A DNA stretch of 64,000 nt from contig NZ_CP011505.1 in NCBI RefSeq assembly GCF_001028665.1, forward strand, positions 930,001 to 994,000, read 5' to 3'. Source of the DNA: Burkholderia pyrrocinia. GTDB taxonomy: Bacteria; Pseudomonadota; Gammaproteobacteria; Burkholderiales; Burkholderiaceae. Shown one piece after another: positions 43,691 through 53,291 of this stretch. Made by a program: the position numbers and the translations under genes. The notes under the pieces were generated by a model. That model was not told the DNA's origin, searched no databases, and saw only the letters and a program-made list of their open reading frames with translations. Position 1 is the stretch's first letter; each line of letters opens with the position of its first letter.

Positions 43691-44920
43691 TCAGTTCCAG
43701 GAATGGCGCGCGGGCTTCACGCCGTTGAGGTAGTAGTTGCCGATCGCGTGATACTTCCAGCGCACCGGGTCGTGCAGCGTATGCACGCGCGCGTTGCGCC
43801 AGTGGCGGTCGAAGTTGTATTTCGCCAGCGTCGACTTGCTGCCGCCGAGCTCGAACAGCTTGCTCGCGGCAAGCAACGCCACCTCGGTCGTCGCGATCTT
43901 CGCCTCGCCCACCGCGATCGCGGCCTGCGCGACCGTTTCCTCGCCCGGCTCGCGCTTCGCCGCGTCGACGAAGCGGCCCGAGCGCGCGAGCAGCGCTTCG
44001 GCCGCGTGCACGCGGTACGCGATGTCGCCGATCTGCGCGACCGTCAGCGGGTCCTCGCTCGCGCGCTCGACGCCGCTGTCGATCCACGGGCGCGCATGCT
44101 GCTGCACGAACGCGATCGTGTCCTGCAGCGCGGCGCGCGCGATCCCGAGGTCGATCGCGGCGGTCGTGATCTGCGCGAACGGGCCCGCGAAGGTCGGGCG
44201 ATCGTACGAACGCTGCGTGTGGAAGATTTCGAACGGGCTCACGCGCACGTTCTCGACGATCACCGTGCCGCTCGCGGTCGTGCGCTGCCCGAAGCCGCTC
44301 CAGTCATCCACGACGGTCAGCCCCGGCGCACCCTGCCGCACGAAGGCGAGCACGGCCTGGTCCGACTCGTCGAGCGCGAGTACCGGAATCCAGTGCGCGA
44401 ACAGCGTGCCGGTCGAATAGAACTTGCGGCCGTTCAGCACGAACGCGTCGCCGTCGCGATGCACGCGCGTCCGGATATCGAGCACGTTCTTGCCGCCGGC
44501 TTCGGAAAACGCGTTCCCGTAGCGTGTGCCCTTCAGGACGAGATCGAAGAAGAAGCGCTTCTGCGCATCGCTGCCCTCGAGGCGGATGTCCTCGATCAGG
44601 CAATAGTGGTTCTGCGGGATCTGGCCGAGCGACGGGTCCGCCTCTGAAACGATCGCGATCACTTCCGCGAGCGTCACGTTCGACACCTCCGCACCGCCGT
44701 ACTCGCGCGGCACGGTGATGCCCCACAGCCCGCTCGACGAGAACAGTTCGATCTCGTCGAACGGCAGCTTCCGCTCGCGGTCGCGCAACGCGGCGTGCTC
44801 GGCCAGCCGTGCCGCGACCTGACGCGCGACGTCGAGCGCCTCGGCATCCGAGCCGATGACGGGAACGGGCGTGGCGCCCGCTTGCGGTTGCACGTTTTCT
44901 TCGATGATTTCCGTAGACAT
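43691..44920 (-). CDS. sfnB: SfnB family sulfur acquisition oxidoreductase
   Basis: The product (409 residues from ATG 44920) is an acyl-CoA-dehydrogenase-fold flavoprotein: N-terminal helical region (LFSSSGLWGITVPREYGGA), then FAD-contact motif GTRYGNAFSEAGGKN and C-terminal LFELGGSKSTLAKYNFDRHWRNARVHTLHDPVRWKYHAIGNYYLNG (in parts). These are SfnB features, also seen in DszC-like flavin-dependent monooxygenases. It takes reduced flavin from a partner and helps obtain sulfur from sulfones or thiols under sulfate limitation. The FMN reductase msuE and sfnG lie upstream in the same leftward operon. ATG 44920 is preferred to an earlier in-frame start at 44968. Confidence 0.92.
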   Translation of the reverse strand: MSTEIIEENVQPQAGATPVPVIGSDAEALDVARQVAARLAEHAALRDRERKLPFDEIELFSSSGLWGITVPREYGGAEVSNVTLAEVIAIVSEADPSLGQIPQNHYCLIEDIRLEGSDAQKRFFFDLVLKGTRYGNAFSEAGGKNVLDIRTRVHRDGDAFVLNGRKFYSTGTLFAHWIPVLALDESDQAVLAFVRQGAPGLTVVDDWSGFGQRTTASGTVIVENVRVSPFEIFHTQRSYDRPTFAGPFAQITTAAIDLGIARAALQDTIAFVQQHARPWIDSGVERASEDPLTVAQIGDIAYRVHAAEALLARSGRFVDAAKREPGEETVAQAAIAVGEAKIATTEVALLAASKLFELGGSKSTLAKYNFDRHWRNARVHTLHDPVRWKYHAIGNYYLNGVKPARHSWN

Positions 44921-45094
44921 GTCGATTCCGGCAAAACCCATGAACCGGCCGGCGGCGCCGGGAAGCATCCGCCGACCTCCTGTTTCGATATCCGAAACGT
45001 CAAACCGGGTCGACCCGCGAGAACCGCCGGTGTCGCCCCTTCGATCGGCCGGTGCGCGGCACGTGTACGTGCCCGCCGCGCACCGGCCCCCGCG

Positions 45095-46198
45095 TCACGC
45101 GGCAACCGCCTGCCGCTGCGCCTCGAGTTCGCGCACGAGCGGCAGCACGCGCTGGCCGAAGTACTCGACTTCCTCGATGAAATGCAGGAACCCCGCGAGC
45201 ACGAGATCGACGCCGATCGCCTTCAGCGCGACGATCCGCTCGGCGATCTGCTGCGGCGTGCCGATCAGGTTCGTGCGGAAGCCGTCGTTGTACTGCACGA
45301 GATCCTCGAACGTGGATTTCGCCCAGTTGCCCTCGCCTTCCGGAGACGCCTTGCCGGCCTCCTTCACCGCATCGCCGAACGCATGCACGGCCTCGACGTG
45401 CGCGTGCCGGACGATGTCGTCGAGCACGGCCCGCGCCTCTTCCTCGGTGTCGCGCGCGATCACGAACGCGTTGACGCCGATGCGCACGCGATGGTTGTTC
45501 GCGGCCGCCTTCGCGCGGATGTCGTCGATCTGCGCCTTCAGGTTCTCCGGCGTATTGCCGTTCGTGAAATACCAGTCCGACACGCTCGCCGCGTTGTCGC
45601 GCGCCGCGCGCGAGCTGCCGCCCTGGAAGATCTCCGGATGTGGTTTCTGCACCGGCTTCGGGCTCAGCGTGTAGTCGTTGAAGCGGTAGAAATCGCCCTT
45701 GAACGTGAAGTTGTCCTGCGTCCAGATGCCCTTCAGCGCCTGGATGAATTCCTTCGAGCGCCGATAACGTTCGTCGTGCTCGAGCCACGGCTCGCCGATC
45801 GCGGTGAATTCGCCCTTGAACCAGCCGCTCACGACGTTGATCGCGATGCGCCCGTTCGAAATATGGTCGATCGTCGCGAGCTGCTTCGCGACCACGGCCG
45901 GATGCCACGGCCCCGGCAGGATCGCGGCGAGCACCTTGAGCTTCGTCGTCGCATGCAGCAGCGCCTGGCTGAACGACACCGACTCGTGCTGGTATTCGGC
46001 GCCGTAGCCGGCCGTGAAGCGGATCTGGCTCAGCGCATAGTCGAAGCCGGCCGCCTCGGCCGTGCGCGCGAGTTGCTGGTTGTATTCGAGGCTCCAGTCG
46101 GTGCGCTGCTCGATCGTGCTGACGACAAGGCCGCCGCTGACGTTCGGCACCCAGTAAGCGAATTTGACGCCGTCGGCGGAAGGGTCGGTAAGGCTCAT
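45095..46198 (-). CDS. sfnG: FMNH2-dependent dimethylsulfone monooxygenase SfnG
   Basis: The 367-residue product is a luciferase-like two-component monooxygenase. It shows the family markers FAYWVPNVSGGLVVS (about residues 13-27), LPGPWHPAVVAKQLATIDHISNGRIAINVVSGWFKGEF in parts (about 95-130) and EIFQGGSSRAARDNAA. SfnG converts dimethylsulfone to methanesulfinate using FMNH2, which the neighbouring MsuE reductase can supply. It lies 35 bp after msuE. Expression should depend on sigma-54 and SfnR, because the operon promoter is of the -24/-12 type. Confidence 0.94.
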   Translation of the reverse strand: MSLTDPSADGVKFAYWVPNVSGGLVVSTIEQRTDWSLEYNQQLARTAEAAGFDYALSQIRFTAGYGAEYQHESVSFSQALLHATTKLKVLAAILPGPWHPAVVAKQLATIDHISNGRIAINVVSGWFKGEFTAIGEPWLEHDERYRRSKEFIQALKGIWTQDNFTFKGDFYRFNDYTLSPKPVQKPHPEIFQGGSSRAARDNAASVSDWYFTNGNTPENLKAQIDDIRAKAAANNHRVRIGVNAFVIARDTEEEARAVLDDIVRHAHVEAVHAFGDAVKEAGKASPEGEGNWAKSTFEDLVQYNDGFRTNLIGTPQQIAERIVALKAIGVDLVLAGFLHFIEEVEYFGQRVLPLVRELEAQRQAVAA

Positions 46199-46233
46199 GA
46201 AGATGTCCTGGTCGAAGGGGAAACGGAAGCGGC

Positions 46234-46794
46234 CTACGCGGCCGCGGCGGAAAGCGCATGCGGACGCAGTTGCGGCACGGCGCGATCCACGGCGAGCGCG
46301 ATGCGCGCCCGTAGCGCCGGGTTCGCGATTTCGTATCGGTCGAAATCGCTTTCGGACGCGTACACGCCGATCGGCAGCGTGCGCGCCTGGAAGAAGCTGA
46401 ACAGCGGCCGCAACTGGTGGTCGATCACGAGCGCATGACGCTCACTGCCGCCGGTGGCGGCGAGCAGCACGGGCACGTCGATGAGCGCGTCGTGCTGCAC
46501 GAGGTCGAACAGGTGCTTGAAGAGGCCCGTGTATGACGCGCGATACACGGGGCTCGCGACGACGAGTGCATCGGCCGTCTCGATCGCGCGAATCTGCGCT
46601 TCGAGGTCGGCCGGCACCTGCGCGCGCGTCAGCGCACCGGCCAGCCGGCCGCCGATCTCGCCGAGTTCGATCAGCCGCGTATCGATCGGCAGCGCGGCGC
46701 CGAGCGCCGCGACGATCGCGTCGGTCAGCGCCAGCGTGCGCGACGGCCGTTGCAGGCCGCCCGATATCGCGACCACGTTGATGGCATGGCTCAT
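46234..46794 (-). CDS. msuE: NADH-dependent FMN reductase, MsuE-like
   Basis: The 186-residue product is a flavodoxin-like FMN reductase: ISGGLQRPSRTLALTDAI (about residues 10-27, the FMN phosphate loop) and ASPVYRASYTGLFKHLFDL (about 80-98). It makes FMNH2 for SfnG and SfnB. It is the first gene of the leftward organosulfur operon. The sigma-54 promoter at 46850-46864 lies 56 bp before its start codon. Confidence 0.93.
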   Translation of the reverse strand: MSHAINVVAISGGLQRPSRTLALTDAIVAALGAALPIDTRLIELGEIGGRLAGALTRAQVPADLEAQIRAIETADALVVASPVYRASYTGLFKHLFDLVQHDALIDVPVLLAATGGSERHALVIDHQLRPLFSFFQARTLPIGVYASESDFDRYEIANPALRARIALAVDRAVPQLRPHALSAAAA

Positions 46795-46849
46795 CGTTGC
46801 ATTCCCATTGTCGAGTCGGGCGCCAACGCACCCGTCACGCCATGGTTCC

Positions 46850-46864
46850 GCAAGGAGCGTGCCA
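46850..46864 (-). promoter_or_regulatory. Sigma-54 promoter of msuE-sfnG-sfnB
   Basis: On the minus strand TGGCAC (46864-46859), 5 bp, TTGC (46853-46850): an exact match to the -24/-12 consensus TGGCAC-N5-TTGC. Transcription should start near 46838, leaving a leader of about 45 bases before msuE. Confidence 0.92.
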
Positions 46865-47034
46865 ATGCTGCGATCGCCATGAAAATCGATCGTCTGCATG
46901 ACGAAATGCATCGCGATCGACGGCCTGTCGCGGCGCACTCGTCGATCGCCGCATATCGATAAGCGTGCCAGCCGGCGCATCACAACCATATTCCGCAGCG
47001 AGATGAACTGTGGGAAACAGCCGTGCTGATTCGC

Positions 47035-47051
47035 TGCTGCGTGATCAGCAG
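47035..47051. promoter_or_regulatory. 17-bp element A, candidate SfnR enhancer site
   Basis: TGCTGCGTGATCAGCAG, about 185 bp upstream of the sigma-54 promoter of msuE. It is an exact inverted copy of element B at 47308-47324 and contains the partial dyad TGCTG-N6-CAGCA. Confidence 0.7.
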
Positions 47052-47154
47052 CGCAGCGTGTGTCGAAGGCGTTCTTCCGTTTCAGCGTGGAATCCGCAAC
47101 GCACGCTGCACCCGTTCGCCGCGATCGCGCGCCGCCGCAATGCGATGCATCGCT

Positions 47155-47176
47155 GCAGCAGTGTCGAAGCTGCTGC
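47155..47176. repeat. Inverted repeat GCAGCAG/CTGCTGC
   Basis: Arms GCAGCAG (47155-47161) and CTGCTGC (47170-47176) with an 8-base centre, between elements A and B. It shares the CTG/CAG half-site with them and could be a third, weaker regulator site. Confidence 0.45.
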
Positions 47177-47307
47177 TTCATCGACATCCGCACGATGCAT
47201 TTCGCTTTACCGAACGACATCGCGTTACGCAACTGCGTCCAGCGCAGCAATCCGGCATTGGTTATCAGAAATCGATGTTTCCCGCGTTGCACGAAACGTT
47301 GAACACT

Positions 47308-47324
47308 CTGCTGATCACGCAGCA
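47308..47324. promoter_or_regulatory. 17-bp element B, candidate SfnR site
   Basis: CTGCTGATCACGCAGCA, the exact reverse complement of element A, centred about 72 bp upstream of the sfnR start codon. It may serve autoregulation or looping to element A. Confidence 0.65.
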
Positions 47325-47387
47325 CCCGGGCAGCAACGTCCATCGTGGCCCGACCGAACCGTGCAGCGACCCGATGCCTACACAGCC

Positions 47388-48542
<1,155 letters not shown>

Positions 48543-48771
48543 CAGCATCCGGGGCGGGCCCCCGCCCCGGCACGGCACGATCGCGCCCGCGATCCGTGCG
48601 GCGACGTCCAGACCTGATGTATCGTGGTGCGAAGCGCGCCCGTTGCCGCATGCGGCCGGCGATACCGCCCCTGCCTGCGACAGGGCGCCCGCACGACCAT
48701 CCGTTACACGAAAGCCGTCCGGCGCCCGCGCGGGCCGGGCGAGCCCCGTTCACCCGTCAGGAACCGTCGCC

Positions 48772-50472
48772 ATGAAAAAGCTTGTGAACCACCCGTCCGA
48801 TGTCGTGCGGGAGATGCTGGAAGGCATCGCGCGGCAGTCGCCGCATCTCGCGATCCTCGGCGACGAGCACGTGCTCGTCCGCCAGCCGCTGCCCGAGCCG
48901 GCGCAGCGGCCCGTCGCCGTTCTCTCCGGCGGTGGCAGCGGCCACGAGCCCGCGCACGGCGGCTACGTCGGCGAAGGGATGCTGAGCGCGGCCGTGTGCG
49001 GCGAAGTGTTCACGTCGCCGTCCACCGATGCCGTGCTCGCCGCGATTCGCGCGAGCGCCGGCCCGAATGGCGCGCTGCTGATCGTGAAGAACTACACGGG
49101 CGACCGGCTCAATTTCGGGCTCGCCGCCGAACTCGCGCGGGCGGAAGGCATTCCGGTCGAGACCGTCATCGTCGCCGACGACGTGTCGCTGCGCGGCCGT
49201 GTCGAGCGCGGCCAGCGGCGCGGGATCGCCGGCACCGTACTGATCCACAAGCTCGCCGGCGCGGCCGCCGCGCGCGGGCTGCCGCTCGCCCGCGTCGCGG
49301 GAATCGCGCGCGACGCGGCGGCCGAGCTCGGCACGATGGGCGTCGCGCTCGACGGCTGCACGATCCCGGGCGCCGACAAGTCGGGCTTCAGCCTCGCCGA
49401 TCACGAGATCGAGCTCGGCCTCGGCATCCACGGCGAGAAAGGCGTCGAACGCCGCGCGCCGCTGCCCGCCGACGCGCTGGTCGACACGCTGCTGTCGAGC
49501 ATCGTCGCCGATCTCGTACTCGACAGCGGCGAACGCGTCGCACTGTTCGTCAACGGTCTCGGCGCGACGCCGGACATGGAACTCGCGATCGTGCTGCGCG
49601 CCGCGTACGACAACCTGAGCCGGCGCGGCATCGTCGTCGCGCGCGCGTGGGCCGGCACGTTCCTGTCGGCGCTGAACATGCCCGGCTGCTCGATCTCGGT
49701 GCTGCGGCTGAACGAAGAACGCGCGGCGCTGCTCGACGCGCCGACGCAGGCGCGTGCATGGCCGGGCGGCGGCACGGTGAATACGCACATCCGCGTGGCC
49801 GCGGCCGACTCGCACGACGCACCGCTGCCGCCGCTCGACGCGGCCGGCCGCGCGTGGGCCACGCGCCTGCAGCCGGCGCTGCACGCGGTCGCGCAGACGC
49901 TGATCGAGCACGAGCAGACGCTGACCGACCTCGATGCGGCGGCCGGCGACGGCGATCTCGGCGCAAGCATGCTGCGTGCCGCGCACGCGATCCTCGACCT
50001 GCCGGAAACAGCGTACGGCACGCCGGCCGGTACGCTCGCGGCGCTCGGCGCCGCGTTGCGTCGTGCCATTGCAGGCAGTTCGGGACCGTTCTATGCGACC
50101 GCGCTGCTGCGCGCGTCACGCCGGCTGGCCGATATCGCCGAGCCGTCGGCGCGCGACTGGGCCGCGGCGTTCCGAAACGCGGTGGATTCGATCAGCGAAC
50201 TCGGCGGCGCGCACGCCGGCGACCGGACGATGCTCGATGCGCTGGTGCCGGCCGCCGATGCGTTCGACCGTGCACTCGACAGCGATCGCGATCCCGCGAG
50301 CGCATGGGCGGCAGCCGTCGAGGCTGCCGAACACGGTGCACAGGAAACGGCGCGCATGACGCCGCGCGCGGGGCGCGCGAGCTATCTCGGCGAGCGTGCG
50401 ATCGGCACGCCGGATGGTGGCGCGGTTGCGGTGTCGTACTGGTTGCGTGCGTTGCAGCCGCACGTGCGATAA
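48772..50472 (+). CDS. Dihydroxyacetone kinase, DhaK-DhaL fusion
   Basis: The 566-residue product fuses the DhaK substrate domain to the DhaL ATP-binding domain, as in ATP-dependent kinases. The DhaK part (1 to about 330) has SGGGSGHEPAHGGYVGEGML and the substrate-binding His about 220 in GIHGEKGVERR. The DhaL part (about 360-566) carries the Mg-ATP motif LDAAAGDGDLGASML (Asp-rich loop). It should phosphorylate dihydroxyacetone, or a related triose or sugar. ATG 48772 is used, as it begins MKKLVNHPSDVVREMLEG, the family start. No glycerol genes are adjacent. Confidence 0.94.
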   Translation: MKKLVNHPSDVVREMLEGIARQSPHLAILGDEHVLVRQPLPEPAQRPVAVLSGGGSGHEPAHGGYVGEGMLSAAVCGEVFTSPSTDAVLAAIRASAGPNGALLIVKNYTGDRLNFGLAAELARAEGIPVETVIVADDVSLRGRVERGQRRGIAGTVLIHKLAGAAAARGLPLARVAGIARDAAAELGTMGVALDGCTIPGADKSGFSLADHEIELGLGIHGEKGVERRAPLPADALVDTLLSSIVADLVLDSGERVALFVNGLGATPDMELAIVLRAAYDNLSRRGIVVARAWAGTFLSALNMPGCSISVLRLNEERAALLDAPTQARAWPGGGTVNTHIRVAAADSHDAPLPPLDAAGRAWATRLQPALHAVAQTLIEHEQTLTDLDAAAGDGDLGASMLRAAHAILDLPETAYGTPAGTLAALGAALRRAIAGSSGPFYATALLRASRRLADIAEPSARDWAAAFRNAVDSISELGGAHAGDRTMLDALVPAADAFDRALDSDRDPASAWAAAVEAAEHGAQETARMTPRAGRASYLGERAIGTPDGGAVAVSYWLRALQPHVR

Positions 50473-50515
50473 GCAGCGGCGGCGCGCGCGATGCGGGCCG
50501 GCCGCGCCGCCCGCC

Positions 50516-50989
50516 TCAACCTGCCGCGCGCGTCTTCGTCCGCCCGGGCAACAGTGCTGCGCCGATCAGCGCGGCGCCGAAACTCGCGAGCCAGCACCAG
50601 TAGCCGATCGCATCGAGATGAACCGGCTCGACCCCACCGCCTTCGTTGACGACGATCTGATGCTGCGACAGGAAGCTCGATCCGAACAGCAGCGCGAGCA
50701 CGGCCAGCACGACCGCCTGCGCGCGCAGGCGCTTCGTCGTCAGCAACCAGGCCGCGAACACGAGCGGGTTTGCGAGCCATGCGTAGATGCCGAAGAACAC
50801 GCCCATCCAGCCTGTCAGCAGCACCTGCCAGCCATCGGCCCACGGATGCGGATCCGGCGCGCCCGTACGGAACGGTGCGGCGACCATCGCGACGAGAAAG
50901 AACAGCACGCTGATCGCCAGCAGCGACGTGGCGGCACGGCCCATCGGCGGGCGGACGGCGTCAGCGGACGAAGTCGTCGTGTTCATCAT
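50516..50989 (-). CDS. Small membrane protein of unknown function
   Basis: The 157-residue product has four predicted membrane helices (about residues 20-42, 58-85, 88-108, 127-147) with a polar loop containing TGAPDPHPWADGW. I do not recognise the family. It lies between the DhaK-DhaL gene (convergent) and a DUF1330 gene (upstream, same strand, about 50 bp apart). Confidence 0.72.
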   Translation of the reverse strand: MMNTTTSSADAVRPPMGRAATSLLAISVLFFLVAMVAAPFRTGAPDPHPWADGWQVLLTGWMGVFFGIYAWLANPLVFAAWLLTTKRLRAQAVVLAVLALLFGSSFLSQHQIVVNEGGGVEPVHLDAIGYWCWLASFGAALIGAALLPGRTKTRAAG

Positions 50990-51036
50990 GCGTCAGGCAT
51001 TGCATCGCGTTGAAGGAAGCGCCCGAAGCGTTGCGT

Positions 51037-51324
51037 TCAAACGCCCTCGACCAGCACCGCGCGATAGCGCGCGCCCTTGAAGCGGTGCTGGACGACGGCC
51101 TGGTATTCGGGGCCGTGGTACCACGCGTGCGCGGCTTCCTTCGACGGAAACTCGACGATCACGACACCCTCCGGCCCTTCGCCTTCCAGCGTTTCCTGCG
51201 GGCCGTAGGCGGCGAGCACCTTGACCGGATGACCGGCAAGCGTCGCGCCGACCTTGCTCCCGTAGACGTCGAGTTCGTGCTGATCCTGTGTGCTTTCCCG
51301 CGTAAACACGATGTAGGTTGCCAA
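51037..51324 (-). CDS. DUF1330-type dimeric alpha-beta barrel protein
   Basis: The 95-residue product starts at TTG 51324, where GGGG lies 8 bp upstream. It reads MATYIVFTRESTQDQHELDVY and contains VVIVEFPSKEAAHAWYHGPEYQ (about residues 53-74), the DUF1330 hallmark. Such small dimeric barrels may bind aromatic or hydrophobic ligands; no activity is assigned. A longer in-frame form from 51411 has no ribosome binding site. Confidence 0.85.
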   Translation of the reverse strand: MATYIVFTRESTQDQHELDVYGSKVGATLAGHPVKVLAAYGPQETLEGEGPEGVVIVEFPSKEAAHAWYHGPEYQAVVQHRFKGARYRAVLVEGV

Positions 51325-51466
51325 GATGCGTACCCCTTGTGCGATGGATGGGAAATCGGACGCAGGTCGCCGTTCCGCCGGCTGCATGCGCCGCCCCGGC
51401 CGTGGCCACATGCCGTGCGGCCGGTTGTGCGGATTATAGAGCTCGCCCGCGAACCGCGCGGGCCGC

Positions 51467-52270
51467 CTAGCTGCGCAGGATATGCCGCGCTTTCAGGATC
51501 ACGGGCGTGTCGACCATTTTCCCGTCGAGCGCGACCGCCGCACCGGCGCTCGCCGCCACCGCTTCGAGCACGCGCCGCGCCCACGCCTGCTCGGCCTCGC
51601 TCCATGCATACGCGCGATGCACCGCGTCGAGCTGCTTCGGATGAATGCACAGCTTGCCGCCGAACCCGAACCGCCGCGCGGAACGCGCATGCCGTTCGAT
51701 CGCTTCGGAAGCGTCGATGACCGTCGACACGCCGTCGACCGGCGGCGCGATGCCCGCGAGCCGCGACGCGAGCACGATCCGCGAGCGGAACGCGTTGAGT
51801 TCCTCGCCGTCGCCGTCGATTCCGAGATCGACCTGGAAATCGAGCGTGCCGAATGCAACACGCGCGACGCGCGGCGCCGTGCACACTTCATCGAGCCCCG
51901 CGATGCCGGCCGCCGTCTCGATGATCGGCAGCAGTTCGAGCGAACGATGCGCATGCGCGAGCACCGCGTCGACCTGCGCGCGCGCCTCGCACTTCGGCAG
52001 CATCACGCCGGCCGTACCCGGATGCGCGGCAATCGCCGCGATGTCGTCGGCGAACCATCCGGTATCGGCCGCGTTCACGCGCACCCACGCGGGCCGCGCG
52101 GCATCGAGGTACGCGACGACCGCTTCGCGCGCCGCCGGCTTGACGTCCGGCGGCACCGCATCCTCGAGATCGAAGATCACCGCGTCGGCGCCGGCCGTGC
52201 GCGCCTTCTCGAAGCGCTCCGGGCGATTGCCGGGAACGAACAGCCACGAACATGCGGATGCGGCCATCAT
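51467..52270 (-). CDS. HpcH/HpaI-type CoA-ester lyase (CitE-like)
   Basis: The 267-residue product is a CitE-like C-C lyase of the HpcH/HpaI aldolase superfamily: LFVPGNRPERFEKARTAGADAVIFDLEDAVPP (in parts, residues 9-42), VMLPKCEARAQVD and the Mg-binding Glu/Asp in VAFGTLDFQVDLGID. CitE-like enzymes cleave citramalyl-CoA, malyl-CoA or (3S)-methylmalyl-type esters. Next upstream on the same strand is a MaoC-like hydratase, and the pair fits a mesaconyl/citramalyl-CoA route. A coding remnant of about 50 codons lies between the two and overlaps this start codon (ATGA). Confidence 0.9.
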   Translation of the reverse strand: MMAASACSWLFVPGNRPERFEKARTAGADAVIFDLEDAVPPDVKPAAREAVVAYLDAARPAWVRVNAADTGWFADDIAAIAAHPGTAGVMLPKCEARAQVDAVLAHAHRSLELLPIIETAAGIAGLDEVCTAPRVARVAFGTLDFQVDLGIDGDGEELNAFRSRIVLASRLAGIAPPVDGVSTVIDASEAIERHARSARRFGFGGKLCIHPKQLDAVHRAYAWSEAEQAWARRVLEAVAASAGAAVALDGKMVDTPVILKARHILRS

Positions 52271-52430
52271 GCCGAACCCTCCAGAAACAGCGTGTCGATC
52301 GCATCGCGCGACGCGAACATCGCGAGCAGCGGGATCATCCGATCCGAATGCCGCACGCACGAAATCCGCACCTTCTGCCCGTTGATGATGTAGCGGTCGC
52401 CGATGAATGGAAGGGAACACAGCGCGTGCG
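52270..52430 (-). pseudogene. Coding remnant, possibly from an acyl-CoA dehydrogenase
   Basis: This stretch between the maoC-like and citE-like genes is open in one minus-strand frame that ends in a TGA overlapping the citE start (ATGA). Third codon positions are strongly G/C-rich as in real genes. The N-terminal part reads GDRYIINGQKVRIS, which resembles the conserved YVINGRKxxxS segment of acyl-CoA dehydrogenases, and then continues with DRMIPLLAMFASRDAIDTLFLEGSA, which I do not recognise. No start codon of its own is convincing. It may be what is left after a deletion of an operon gene, or the end of a small unknown gene. The family guess is weak. Confidence 0.4.
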
Positions 52431-53291
52431 CTATGCGAGCGTCGCGGTGGCCTGCATCGTCAACCAGCCGTCGCGATCCTTCGCCCACAGCTCGATCGTC
52501 CCGCCATCATCCGACGGCTTGCCGCACAGCGTGAACGGCTGCCCGTCGAAGGTCGGGCGCACCGCGCGGAACGCGAAGCTCGCGAGCGTTGCGTCGGGCC
52601 GTTCGCGGTGCACGAGATCGACGAGCAGCGTCGCGATCAGCGGGCCGTGCACGACGAGGCCCGGATAACCTTCCTCCTGCGTCACATAGCTGCGGTCGTA
52701 GTGGATGCGATGACCGTTGAAGGTCAGCGCCGAATAGCGGAACAGCATCACGGCGTCGGCGGTGACGATGCGCGACCACGTTTCGCCCGCGGGCGCCACG
52801 ATCGGCTTTGGCGCGCTCGCGCCCGGCTGCGGCGCGTCGCGATAGACGATGTCGTGCTCTTCCTCGACGCACAGCTCGCCGTCACACTCGATCCGATGCT
52901 GCACCGTCACGAATACGAGCCGGCCGCTGCGGCCCGTCTTGTCCTCGATGTTCGCGATCGTCGATTCGCGCGTCGCACGACGCCCCGCGCGCAGCGGCAC
53001 ATGGAACGTCAGGCGGCCGCCCGCCCACATCCGGTTCGGCAACGGCACGGGCGGCAGGAAACCGCCACGCTTCGGGTGACCGTCGGGGCCGACCTCGGCC
53101 AGCGGCGCGACGGGCAGGAAGTACAGCCAGTGCCACAGCGGCGGCACGACGTCGCCGGGCGACGCGCGGTCGAGCGTGGCGGCCAGCGCGTTCAGCGGAA
53201 ACGCGGTGATGTCGTCGCCGAGCGTTTCGGTCTTGCCGAGCCATGCGTCGATCGGCGCCGCGTCGGCGGGCTGGAAGGATGAGGTTGACAC
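52431..53291 (-). CDS. MaoC-like (FAS1-like) dehydratase, mesaconyl-C4-CoA hydratase type
   Basis: The 286-residue product has two hot-dog folds: a FAS1-like N-terminal half with LWHWLYFLPVAPLAEVGPDGHPKRGGFLPPVPLPNRMWAGG (in parts, residues 52-93) and a C-terminal half with YSALTFNGHRIHYDRSYVTQEEGYPGLVVHGPL (in parts), whose Asn and His are the hydratase catalytic residues. This is the two-domain type that hydrates mesaconyl-C4-CoA to citramalyl-CoA or related esters. A CitE-like lyase lies downstream, and the two could act in sequence. No CoA-transferase is in the window. Confidence 0.88.
   Translation of the reverse strand: MSTSSFQPADAAPIDAWLGKTETLGDDITAFPLNALAATLDRASPGDVVPPLWHWLYFLPVAPLAEVGPDGHPKRGGFLPPVPLPNRMWAGGRLTFHVPLRAGRRATRESTIANIEDKTGRSGRLVFVTVQHRIECDGELCVEEEHDIVYRDAPQPGASAPKPIVAPAGETWSRIVTADAVMLFRYSALTFNGHRIHYDRSYVTQEEGYPGLVVHGPLIATLLVDLVHRERPDATLASFAFRAVRPTFDGQPFTLCGKPSDDGGTIELWAKDRDGWLTMQATATLA

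Larger units (their letters stand above)
46795..47387. other. Regulatory gap between msuE and sfnR
   Basis: This 593-bp divergent region has no convincing gene. It holds a sigma-54 promoter for msuE (46850-46864), two inverted copies of an exact 17-bp element (47035-47051 and 47308-47324) and a CTGCTGC/GCAGCAG hairpin (47155-47176). The sfnR promoter should lie in its right half. Confidence 0.75.

Noticed and set aside
47010..47387. N-terminal extension of SfnR or a separate small gene
   Set aside because: The residues are compositionally odd. The region holds the 17-bp elements and SfnR-type proteins start near 47388.
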